NCBI RefSeq assembly: GCF_964340395.1
Contig: NC_135558.1
Coordinates: 12,315,001 to 12,375,000 of the forward strand
DNA from: Glandiceps talaboti
Lineage: Eukaryota > Hemichordata > Enteropneusta > Spengelidae
Direction of reading: 5' to 3'
Length of the DNA: 60,000 nucleotides
Shown: positions 12,381-23,274 of the stretch, piece after piece
Layout of the letters: every line of letters starts with the position of its first letter
Position numbering within the stretch: the stretch's first letter is position 1
The notes under the pieces: generated by a model
Database searches by the model: none
The model's input: the letters and a program-made list of their open reading frames with translations, nothing else
What the model was told of the DNA's origin: nothing
Program-made: the position numbers and the translations under genes

Positions 12381-15300
12381 CTAGTCTTCACATCGACCAG
12401 TTGTCATACTTAAAGAATCTATCAAATATTCGTCAGTGGTGTATCTGGCCTGTGTTGTCACCTGAAACCAATGTGCATAGAAAATGGTAGATAACTGCAT
12501 TAAAATACAAGAAACACATGAAGATTTGCACACCAGAAAATGTGACCCTATTTTTCTGAGGGAAAGACGTATATCTGCCTTCTGTCTTCGTATGTATATA
12601 ATGGGACTTCTCGACAAGATTTCGCAGTTGTATAAGTTACAAAAGTATTATTTTACAACGCCCAAAATGAATGTAAGTTATTAGCAGTGTAGTTGAAAGG
12701 GTGCTGATGAGTCTGACTGATCTTTTCCTTTATCTTAATCCTATGATTGTACAAAGTTGGATTCATCTACATTTGTTTATAATGGGCACATTTAGTTTAT
12801 AGCACATAACACGTTTGCATACAGCTTTTAGTGATTGGCTTAGACCATCTCACATGGTATGGATTCGTGACCCATTGTGACATCAATTTGCATACAGAGG
12901 CCAATACTTTTTCGTTTTTCCCTAGGGCAATATTTACAGGCACACAGGAGTCCTACCGGTGAATTGCTTTGGCTCTGAAAATATTATGTGTATCATGTTT
13001 ACATTATTTGTCAACTAACATAGTATTACCGTTGAGTGGCAGTCTACACCAAACATGACACATTCAACATTTGTTCTCTTCAAAATACGACCAAATGGCG
13101 TTATAGCACAACTGGTGAAATATGGGCAATGAAAGATTCAATTTTCAGATATTTTGATTGGTAGGAAATTATAATGTCCTAGGAAGTTGATGCATACCCA
13201 TCACCGTGGTTATCTTTACACAAAACACTGTTTGGTTATTGCAAGATATATGGGTGTGTCACTGGTTGGTTTGCAATTTAAAGGCCACTGGATTTTGCTG
13301 TTGCTATGGAAATGATCGGTTTGCTGGGCATATATGTAGAAGTCTTTGGGTTCAGTTGTCCTAAAAAGGTCTTCATCGAAGACACAGTATGCAACCAACA
13401 TACATAGTTTTAGTCCAGGCGGTGCACGCCCTCAAAAACCGTCTCACAAAGTCACAGGGCCTATATACAAAAAGCTCTGATAAAGAATGTTAGCATTGCG
13501 CTGATTCCCACAGGGGTGGTTTGGTACCACTGCAAATATTACATTCTACTTCACACAACTGTTGTGTTTTCCTGTTACATTTCATCATCACAAAAGCTAA
13601 TTTGACTTTCACTGTATATGCCTTGTCTGTACAGTATACCTAACTATGAGTTAGGACAAGAACTTATTACTAGCCACTTTGATATAAAATCTGCTGTTGA
13701 CAAGTGCTGATGTCAGTATATACACTACAAACCGGCACTATTATTACGAGTGTCGGAATTGTTCCAAATGATGGTATAAATTATTCCAATTGGCAATTGT
13801 ATACCGCCAACCACATGTGTTAACAGTAACTGCATTGGCTGGATTGAGTCTCATTTTGAACAAAATATGAACATGTATGAAAATGTCAAAGAAGTAAGTA
13901 ATAGATCTACATATTTAGGAATCAACTCACCTGAAAATATTCCCATTCCCCTGTGGTATAGCTAGCAACGTACGATCCATTAGTTGTATTCTGAACTTCT
14001 ATGTTTGAAATATTGGAACCCATTTTTGAGATATAAATATCTAACGATTTTCTGTCCTTGGACGATATTGCTTTGTGATAGTACACTTTTATGCACTGTT
14101 CCTCAGTGCCAGTCTTTCCAGATTTGACAGAGCCAAGGGGGTCCTTGGTGCCTATTGTAGGAGATGAAAAAATAATGATGGCCACCAACTTGATTGAACA
14201 CAGCATTTGCAGCACAAGTATTCGACAGTTAGAAATTTCACAATCTGATCAAAATTTGATGAGGTGAATACAGGCTCGATTTCTTACCTTCGTTTATTGT
14301 AGTTTGTTTTTTATTTTGTTGTTCCGAGAGTAAGCACTTTAAAGACGCCTATCACTCCAGAAGCACAAACCGAAAACAAACGACAAATTGATAAACTTCA
14401 TTCATATCAAGTGCAAAAATATACTGTTTCAATTGGTTTATTTACAAGCCCTGTATGTGGCCTTTCAAATATGGCCAATTAGCACATGAAACTGTACACT
14501 TTTACACAAAGATATGGATGCTATAAATGATTGTGGTACAAACACTTTATCTTGGTGTATATGGACGTGTTGCCATTTGAGTATGTATTTCCGGGTCTTG
14601 TACCGAAATGGGGGGGGGGGGGGTGTAGATATGGAATGGTCGATCTACAATAGGGTCACCTAGCCTTGGTTTAAAAAGGTATCAATCGTCTATTTCATTA
14701 TTTTCTACCAGAAATTTCAAACACAATTTATTCTCGAATTTCATTTCGATCAGACCCTTTGTCAATAATTTCATGTACTCATCATGACATGGAAATGAAA
14801 ATCCATCTCATAAAGCAACAAGACCTTTATAAAATACAGTTTGGTCTAAAATAGGGGTAGATTACATGGCTCTTTATACTTCTCCTGGAGGAAGATGTAA
14901 TCTATATTGCAGCCTCTGTAAACCTATAGGAGAAAAGTGTTCACATTGAAATATCTACCCTACCAGTCCTCAATTGTACAGTAGGGTTGACTGGGGCACA
15001 ATTGCGATTCAAATTTTGTGAAAGGACTGAAGTCAATCAGGAACAAGTAGCAGCGAGCGGTGAGCTCGAGACTGCAACCTGTAGATTACAAGTTGACAAC
15101 TCCAACCATTTAACCAACGTGACTTCACATAATGACTGTCCACAATCCCTTTTGCTGAAATGGCAGAGTGTCATCAACGACACTCCCTTTTATCAAGAAT
15201 TTTGTTATATCCTTACCTTTAATCAAGGACGTGTAGGCACCGAGGCCGTGTGAGCCTCCAGCAAGTGCTAGGCCATTATCCATGGTAAACCAAGCTTCCA

Positions 15301-17342
15301 AATTCTTGCAAAACTTTCTGGGATCAGTTACATGGGAACCATGTTTTGCCAATAAGTTGATGGTTTCTTTTATCAGTGTTTTGCTTCCATCACAATCCTT
15401 AGATACAGCATCCCTAAGTTGGCGGAAATCTTGTAAGTCATTGTCAAATTCAGGTCCATATTGATCAATTTTTCTCCAAAGTGTTCTGTTGAATATTTGA
15501 TAAAGTTGAACATCAACATAATTCCATTTTCGTATTTTGTCCTTCATGACTTCAGTGAGAGGTGTACGATTGCTTCTCACTCGACGGGCAATATATAATA
15601 TATTTTCCATCTTCCAGCACATTATTCTCTTTAGTAATATCAAGGAATGGTCGTAGTATTCCGTGACAAACACCAAGTCCAACTCATTTGCTAGTCTGGA
15701 GAAGTATTCCTCCACAATATCTTTCCTGTCGTGGTACTTGTGATCCAAACCAAGATGCCATGCTTGACCATTCCTTGCTACACACCAGTCACGACCCTTC
15801 GATACCTTATTTCGATAATATTCCGGCTTTTGTAAAAATTCCTTTAATTTTTCACCAGGACTTGACTTTGACTGTCTATTCACGAATTTATACAAATGAA
15901 AAAAGTTGAATGCGGACTCAAAATTTGCTGCTGGCTCACGTACAATAGAAAGAAGAATGGTTTGTGGAGCCCTTTCTATTACTTTCATCTGTGTTGGATT
16001 AACAGCAGCGAAGTTTAAAGTTTGGCCATTCGTTGCAACAAGAGTCCTATCTTCCCGCCTAATTCCCATCACGGGAAGTGAAGCACCGGGAGAATTTTCT
16101 CCATGAATGTAATAGGTTGACATGCGTCCCATATAACTTTTGCCCTTATGAAATATTATCATCCTCTGGAAAGGAAGGTGATTTCGTTTCCCAAATCTGT
16201 CTAATATCGTGACGAGAGTTGTACTACCCGTTTTACGGTTGAAGATATAGGCGACATCCTTGAGAGGAGAACACGTTTTTGCATAAGTTGTAAGATTTGT
16301 CAACCCTGGCATTTCAGAAGATTCTGTCTTGATTGTTGAGACCGTTGTGACGTCAGAGTTAAATACGAAAAGTTTTGAATCGAGGCTTGAAGGTCCATTG
16401 ATGGAAATATTTGATAGAAAACTGTGTACCAGATTCCTGTTGTGAAAATACAAGTTTATACTTAATTCAGATAGGAAAAAGAAAATCTATTCGGGTGAAT
16501 TAAATCTTAGTGTGTTTGACGTGATTATCCCTCTTGTCGTTATTTAATTTGGCATGTTCTGAACAAGATACTTAATCTTCGTCGGTGTCTCAACTGAATC
16601 TGACAGAATGATCCAAATTTGGTCATGAAATACATTATAGCCGGAGTGTTGAACAAATTTAAAGGTGTGAATCACCACTGACACTATTATCAAAGAAGGT
16701 GAACAGTTAGATGTATAACTGACCATAGCCCCTCCACCAGTGGGAGAGTCTGAGACGGAGTCTGTGAACTGACAAGTATTTTCACACCTGTATCATAGAC
16801 CATACACATGTATGGTCTATGCGTGAATTTACATATTGAAGCTAACCTTTTCATACCTCGAGCTTGTTCAACACATCCGGTGCTCTAGATGTATCTAAAC
16901 ATTGTCAGATCATGACAGTAATATATCCACTGTCAGCCGGACACAGTTGAGACACTGGAGAAAGACAAGTGATTGTTCGAAACAAGTCTGTTTCGCAATC
17001 AAAGTGTTATGAATCATAGCTTCCATGAAGAACAGACAAAGTGTAATCAGATATTTAATACTCCCCACTATTTTTCTTCATTCCGCCAATGATAATACGA
17101 GTCACCTAAGGGGTTTTGTCACTACGAGTCGCTAGACGTGTATTTTCCGACTGCATGAAGGAAAATATTTGAGAATAACATAACTATACCTCTTCAAGCA
17201 AAATTTACGGAAAATTGGGAAAATTGATGATGATTTTTATAGAATGTTTCGAACATCACAGACACAGAGGAGTAGACACGGGTTGTCATGATGTAGAACG
17301 ACCAGGGTATATCATCCAAAGTTTCTGTTCAAAGACAATAAC

Positions 17343-17429
<87 letters not shown>

Positions 17430-19756
17430 TACGCAATTAGAAGTCGCAATGCAATGACTACAATGAATTATTCCCGGAATTTTGCATTAGATCGCGCAGA
17501 TTCACTCAATGCGAAAAAAGTGTCTTCTTTCGCATTGAGTGAATCTGCGCGATCACAGAAACAAGTGTAGTTTTACCCCTTTCATATAGTATTGGCTAAA
17601 TACGTCGATATTATCGTCATTTTATTGTATTCTGAAACATAACTCGGGAAACAAATACCTGTGCTGTGTGTGAGAGCTAGTAGTATTCTATTCATAAGCT
17701 GTTGCGTAATCAATACTTCCAGCGTTGATTATATATACATGTACTACTAATAGTTTCCCGTATCCCATGGCAACAGCACATACGTACCATTATTACGTCA
17801 AATAACACAATGGAGTAGATGTGTTTACTGTCTCTAGTTGCTATTGAAAAAAGGCTATCTGGTGGGAATGTATATCCCCAGGTTACAAGAGCATGGATCG
17901 ATTATCTCATATAAACAGATCCATGGTTGAGGTCACACGCTAACAAAGAAACAGACGGACGAGCATTATCACACATTACCTAACTGTCTTAGTTCTCTGA
18001 TAATATAGCACAGACAACTAACACAGTGTGGATATAGCAACTTCACGAGCACCTGTGTGCCATTACCATACAGTCTTATTCACAGGGGTGACACAACGGT
18101 CAGTACATCCGGGTTATGTATTCATACGGGCGAATAATATCTCACACCTGATAGCTTGTTTCATATGATGGGGTAATCACACCGACGACTTCTCCATGTT
18201 CACCACGGTATAGTAGGTCGGCTCTTCATGTACATTGGACAAGAGGCACTTCAATATATCTCAGACAACCATGGACGTATATCATTTTAATACATCCATG
18301 CGACACCAACATACACATCGGACGTCCAAACTACATTTAGTGTGAATCATGTGTGTTTGCGAATATCATGTTGACGTATTATATGTTCAATATTCCTTTC
18401 CGTCTGTAATTTTTTTCTTTTGATTTAAAACTTCGTAACGTTTGGTATCTTGTGTTGTATTCATTATCAACACATATCTACTTTACAGCTAAAATGGTGT
18501 AGGCTTGGTGTTTCTTGGAACATTATGTTCTTTGACACAAATATAGACATATTTCGACTCTAGAGTAACAATAACAGAGACACAACTAACACAGCAGAAT
18601 TCTTTGTTCAATCACACTGAACACTGATAAGTATCGCTACTCGTTCACAGTGCAGTAGAAACAGGCTTCTAACGAAAACATCACACATGGACTTGATAAT
18701 TTTAATGGATTCAATTGTTTATTTTCTAACTGATAATCAGCATATCAGCTTGACTATTTCTGCGTACCCAGTGTGTGTAGCAGCTAAGTAATTGTTTCTT
18801 TTGCACTAGAAGTTCTCTGAGTGTGTGTAAAAAATGACATCCAAACCAACATCATTTTATCTGTAAATTATTAAAACACAAAATATTTATTTAAAAAAAT
18901 AGACGGGAATTTTCACACGGTCTGAAAGCTATCAATTTCTCTGCAATGTTGTTTTACCATCACGGTAAGCATAGACCCTTCATCAACTTTAGTATATACG
19001 CCGTGCGGTAAGGAAAATAAGAACTACATTCCATGCCGAAAACCACAAATCTGCCCGTTCAGCTACACCTGTCTTGGTGTTCGAGTCAAGAAGCTCCCTA
19101 CACTGAACTTGGAGAGATTCTTGAGATAGTAACATCGTAGCCCAGCTTGTATGGCAAGTGTGCGTCCGTGATTCGACTCTGACTGTTGCCACTGCTATGC
19201 ACTGTTTGGAGTGCAATGTACCGTGACTACAGCCATACACGTAGGGCTGGTAACATCGTACTATAGAGAGCGAAGGTCCCCGCTGTGATCGTACCAAGAC
19301 AAGTCTCTGAACAAATCGGACATTGCCAGCGTTATTGATTCCTTTAGCATGTGTACTTGGTATTCAAACTAAAATATTTGCCGTTATATACACTCCTGGA
19401 ATCACTCTTTACAAACGTGTGGTTACTAGAAGCTACTGTATCATCAAAAAATGAATATTTCAGTCAACTCAGTAGGGTATTAATCAGATTAAAAGCTGTT
19501 GAAGGAGAAGGATAGTCTCTCCCTTTATGTAACAATATCACAACCGTGTATTGTGTTATCTTTTTGAGAATTCCTCCATCGTATCTTAAACAACAATACA
19601 TAGGTACGTCGATTGCCAGACAGAGATGTGTGTGTGTGTATGTATGTATGTATGTATGTATGTATGTATGTATGTATGTATGTATGTATGTATGTATGTA
19701 TGTATGGATGGATGGATGGATGGATGGATGGATGGATGTCTCTCTCTCTCTCTCTC

Positions 19757-19844
<88 letters not shown>

Positions 19845-21814
19845 GAAAACTTACCCAGTCGAATACGGATTAACTACGAAAGACCTGGGACCGTTTCGAG
19901 AAAAATAAACCATGAAGAAAATGCCAAACAACAGCACGGCCAATAAGTAACATTTGGCCTGTAAAAAGAAACAAAATACACAGGTCTATTGCGGTCGTAG
20001 GGTTAATTTTCTAAATTCATTAACAAAAGCAATAACATAAAATAGCGCCAACGGCGTTGTAGCACAACTGTACAGTTTAAAAAAATGTTTATCCACGTGC
20101 TGATCCATGCCAGGTAGAGGTGTTCATTTGCTAAATGATTATTCAGTTGCCTGTCCAACCCTGTTGTTATCTTTGCAATAAATACGATCATTTGGCTGTT
20201 GCTATGGGCGTTGTCATGTTGCTAGACATGTTTGCATACATTTTTGAATTTTTATTCACTTGTATAGAAAATCCCTGATGTTATCATTTGCGATATACAT
20301 CGTCACATAGCTGTTGCTATGGGCCTGGTCTTGTTGCTAAGTATATTTCCATATATTTTTGAAATATGTATCCATTTGTCTATTAATCCCTGTTATATTT
20401 GCAATATACGTGATCATTTTGGCTGTTGCTACGGGCGTGGTCTTGTTGCTAGGCACATTTGTATACATTTTTTGAATGTTTATTGACTTGTCTAATAATC
20501 CCTGTTGTCATCTTTGCAATATATGCAATCATTTGGCTGTTGCCAATGGCGTGGTCTTATTGCTAGGCATATTTGCATACATTTTTGTATGTTTGTTCAT
20601 TTGTCTAAGAAGCCCTCTTATCTTTGTGAAATACACCATCGTTTGGCTGTTGCTATGAACGTGGTCATGGTTGCTAGGGATATTTGCATACATTGTTTGA
20701 ATGTTTACTCACTTGCCTACCTGGTGATGTTATTTAACACCTAATTTGCATATCGCTGAGGAGATCATTATATTGCTTCATCTATACACCCCAAAATGCA
20801 TCCCCATTAAATTTCAGCCCGATCTGCTCTGTAGTTTTGTTAATAAAGATTTTTTACAAAAATAGACACATTTTTAGCACTAACTTGCATATTACTGATA
20901 AGATCATCATGTCATAAACAAATCCTAATCAAAGCACCCCTATGAACATTCCCACTAAATTTCAGATCAATTTGCCCGGTAGTTTTTGAGTTTAAGGTTT
21001 TTGACTAAAAATGACATGTTACATCCAAATCATGCACCTGTGAAGTGATCATTTTGCTTTGAACAATTTCCCAACTGGCCGTTTTTAATAGGAACTCAGG
21101 TTTTCATTTCAAGGTTTTTCGAAAATAATGTACCAGTGAGGGTTTGAGTTTGCACAGATAAAGAACGTAAATTTAATTCGATCATATTACAGGTCGCGTA
21201 CCTCGACATATGGTACACAAATAAGTTTATACGTTTACGTACATTCCTTCATGCTTATGGAGTAGACCAATACTGAACAGTTTCGGCAACCCGACTTTTG
21301 AAATATAGCCTGTCTACTGTGACGTCATTGGATATGTAACTACTTACCTACCAGGACAAATAGATAGTTGCCGTAGGCCATGGCGGTGCCTCCATGGTCA
21401 CAAGCTATCAAAAATGATTTTTGAAAGGATGTACTTAAACTACACATACGTACAAATTTCTGAAGAGAGAGAGCCAATCATATTAATAGAATTATTAAAA
21501 ATAACTTAACTTCCCCATTTATAAGCTATACTGTAATTCATTTACATAACTTGTGGGCTACAATTTTAATATCAATAGCTTCGATCGTGATGCCTTCATT
21601 TCACAATATCAACAGATCGAGATTGTGAATCTAAAATACTACGTCATGTGACAACACGCGACGAAACATTCGCAACTTATAGTTTACAGAAAAGATTACT
21701 TTACATTTAGTTGTGGTGTACCAGATTGCTGGTTTCCCTTCAAGATAACGTATGCATATGCATAGAATCAATTCTTACCTTTGCGTGACTTCCAGGGGAA
21801 TTATTTGCCGTCAT
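12381..21814 (-). CDS. Gal3ST gene A: galactose-3-O-sulfotransferase-like with C-terminal extension (complete)
   Basis: There are five coding exons: 21779-21814 ([12 protein letters not shown]), 19855-19958 (membrane anchor), 15217-16436 (catalytic), 13931-14151 and 12381-12461 (ends GRCED, stop TAG). All junctions are GT/AG, and the phases (0, 2, 1, 0) match those of genes B and C. The 553-residue product is a predicted type II Golgi membrane protein: 12-14 cytosolic residues, one hydrophobic span at about 15-32 ([17 protein letters not shown]), a variable stem to about residue 90, the sulfotransferase domain to about 400, then an extension. It should transfer sulfate from PAPS to galactose on a glycan or glycolipid. 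Exon 4 (residues 454-527) carries three clustered N-glycosylation sequons (NIS, NTT, NGS). A, B, C and D form one tandem array on one strand. The exact acceptor cannot be told from sequence. Confidence 0.88.
12462..13930. other. Intron 4 of gene A
   Basis: It contains segments matching intron 4 of C (40366-41030) and D (54427-55800), for example the stretch around 13380-13700 with GAGTTAGGACAAGAACTTAT. It is duplicated non-coding sequence with no additional exon recognised. Confidence 0.7.
14880..15120. repeat. SINE-like repeat in intron 3 of gene A
   Basis: It matches 58360-58575 in intron 3 of gene D (TTGCAGCCTCTGTAAAC, CTACCCTACCAG, GCAACCTGTAGATTACAAG), so it was present before A and D separated. 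Intron 3 of C lacks it. The right end resembles the anticodon/T-arm part of a tRNA-derived SINE in antisense. Confidence 0.6.
15217..16436 (-). CDS. Gene A exon 3: whole Gal3ST catalytic domain
   Basis: It encodes residues 47-453. The 5'-phosphosulfate loop reads [20 protein letters not shown] (KTGSTTL at 115-121), matching the family's KT(G/A)SST loop. The 3'-phosphate site reads [17 protein letters not shown], with VREP at 212-215 and Ser at about 221. Further family blocks are [46 protein letters not shown] and [17 protein letters not shown]. The exon starts after TTCACAACAG and ends AAAG before GTAAGG. Its upstream reading frame continues a few codons into the intron, but the acceptor and homology with B-D fix the start at 16436. 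The stem has sequon NIS. Confidence 0.92.
17085..17427. repeat. Repeat fragment plus (GT)n microsatellite, intron 2 of gene A
   Basis: The segment 17160-17340 resembles 29440-29640 in intron 3 of gene B (GGGTATAT-ATCC, TTTCTGTTCAAA, CAATAACT). Because it lies in different introns, it is likely a mobile repeat. It runs into about 42 GT dinucleotides at 17343-17427. Confidence 0.6.
17490..17554. repeat. Perfect 27-bp hairpin in intron 2 of gene A
   Basis: Arms 17490-17516 and 17528-17554 are exact inverses (GATCGCGCAGATTCACTCAA and on), with an 11-base loop. It could be a fold-back remnant or a transcribed hairpin. The perfect stem argues for a mobile origin. Confidence 0.85.
17555..19625. other. 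Gene A intron 2, unassigned part
   Basis: I saw no gene, long repeat or array here. The 102-aa minus-strand frame at 18989-19297 has no recognisable family and no partner in the introns of B or C. Confidence 0.5.
19626..19842 (+). repeat. (GTAT)n(GGAT)n(CT)n compound microsatellite beside exon 2 donor of gene A
   Basis: About 18 GTAT units, seven GGAT units and about 50 CT units follow each other without a gap. The CT end is 12 bases from the exon 2 splice boundary. In the transcript this is a GA-rich tract directly after the 5' splice site. Confidence 0.97.
19855..19958 (-). CDS. Gene A exon 2: signal-anchor transmembrane segment
   Basis: The acceptor TTTTTACAG precedes GCCAAATGT, and the donor GTAAGT follows ACTGG. 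It encodes [20 protein letters not shown] followed by about 14 luminal residues (ending NPYST plus two bases). The equivalent exons are 31446-31552 in B and 45422-45528 in C. The donor is only about 12 bases from a long (GA)n tract in the transcript. Confidence 0.85.
20090..20740 (+). repeat. ~110-118-bp tandem repeat, about five units, intron 1 of gene A
   Basis: Units begin TTTGGCTGTTGCTATGGGCG (starts near 20192, 20308, 20418, 20532 and 20641) and include GTTGCTAGGCACATTTGCAT and a TTATCTTTGCAATATA stretch. The units are 80-90% alike by eye, with a degenerate partial unit at the left. Related single units occur near 10590 and 52480-52630. Confidence 0.88.
20740..21090. repeat. Second copy of the two-unit interspersed repeat
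   Basis: Two diverged ~150-bp units (AATTTGCATATCGCTGAGGA and AACTTGCATATTACTGATAA), each followed by CATTAAATTTCAG- or CACTAAATTTCAG-like blocks, match 10690-11105. Here, too, the GTTGCTA-type array precedes it, so the two belong to one composite repeat. Confidence 0.75.
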
Positions 21815-22656
21815 TTCGAGATCGAAGTGTACTACTCTTCAACTACACTTATCTACTCTGCATATAAGGGATTCTTTTCTGCGACAAGATGTCCAACTGT
21901 TACAACACAAGATAGAGTATGGTATATTTTTTTCTTAATTATGGATAATACACAACGACACCGGAATTACTGCTCCATTAAATTATATCTGGACATTCGC
22001 CTCTGTTTTCTCCTATGTCCTTCACAAATATGACATCATCATTTCATCGCAGTACTGACAATTTTGGAATTTTGGACATGATTGCCGAACCGCTGTACTA
22101 TGCTGAAGAGAGAGGTGACAGTGTTTGGAGAACGACACTCATCAGGTCTGGATATGATTATATAATACGTGACTCACTCTAATATGTAAATTATCAATCA
22201 ATGAACGGAGATTGTCAAACAGTGCAGTGTGTGTACTGTGAAGTCGAAGATAAACAGTGCAACGTGTCGCATACTAGAAAGTTAAACCGTTTGCAAATTT
22301 TATATTAGAACTGATGGATGGATGGATGGATGGACCATTTTAGTAGGGGGAGGGAGCTGGTGGTGATGGGTTCAACAAATCTCCAATCCAACACTGAACT
22401 GAACTTCATCAAAACTTCTTTTTCAGTAAAGGCCTACGTTGAACCACAATCCTTCTATCATAATATTGAACCATTACAAGCCGGCGAATTTGACAGATTC
22501 CACAAGCACCACACACGATTCATTTCTGTTATACCCATGATATTGATATTGTGAACCCACGTCAGAAATTAAAACCACACAGGGTTCACATTCTCGCAAA
22601 TCAGAGCTGATATTTCTTCGAGATATTGCGAATATCAACTTTGTTCACAGTCTTGA
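21815..22656. other. 5' flank of gene A
   Basis: The 5' untranslated region and promoter of A should lie here. A TATA-like CCCTTATATG (minus strand, 21861-21870) sits about 50 bases before the ATG, but it does not align with the conserved TATA box of B and C, so I do not call it. A short GGAT array occurs at 22313-22334. Confidence 0.4.
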
Positions 22657-22915
22657 CCACAGGGGCGTGTAATATTGCATAGATTGTTAGTTTTCCAGGT
22701 CTACAGACTAAATATAACAACCTTTTGAATATATATTCCTACCTGTATAGGGAAAGAGAGAAGGGAAGACACGATTGTCGACCATGTATGAACTCCTCTG
22801 TACATCTAGCTATTTTGAATAACCCGCTCGTTGCCGATTGGCTGCTCGAACTACGCCTACGTAAAAAAGACCCCCTAGCTTACCTGAAGATTAGACGCAT
22901 AGCTACAGTAAGGAT

Positions 22916-23108
22916 AGCTGCAATAATTGTAGCGTCTTGTTGCGGTTTTGTGGGTTTTTTTCGTCTGTTTTGGTGACTTTTTAAGTTTTTGTGTTTAACC
23001 CGCACCTAACGTGCGTTAGGTGCGGGTTAAACACAAAAACTTAAAAAGTCACCAAAACAGACGAAAAAACCCACAAAACCGCAACAAGACGCTACAATTA
23101 TTGCAGCT
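22916..23108. repeat. Near-perfect 94/95-bp inverted repeat (long hairpin)
   Basis: Arms 22916-23010 and 23015-23108 pair throughout with a single base of difference (seven T against six A); the loop is only GTGC. The motif CTACAGTAAGGA occurs just outside both arms. The near-identity of the arms suggests recent formation or insertion. Confidence 0.95.
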
Positions 23109-23274
23109 ACAGTAAGGAATGACTTCCGCGTTCGAAACAAAAAGGGATTGTTTCATCAAATTTACCGTATTTCGACCCAAAACGTATTCATGGTTTATAC
23201 AAATCTTTTTGGCGATTTATGGTGGACCGAGTCAGCCTAAATATATTTTCTCTCTCTGGAAACGAAATGTCTAC

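Noticed and set aside
15282-16106. Plus-strand frames of 60-73 codons, repeated at 29867, 43123 and 58730
   Set aside because: They are antisense shadows of the catalytic exons; their conservation follows from the minus-strand protein.
16794-16821. 12-bp palindrome around ACAT in intron 2 of gene A
   Set aside because: It is short and isolated; expected by chance often enough in 60 kb of AT-rich DNA.
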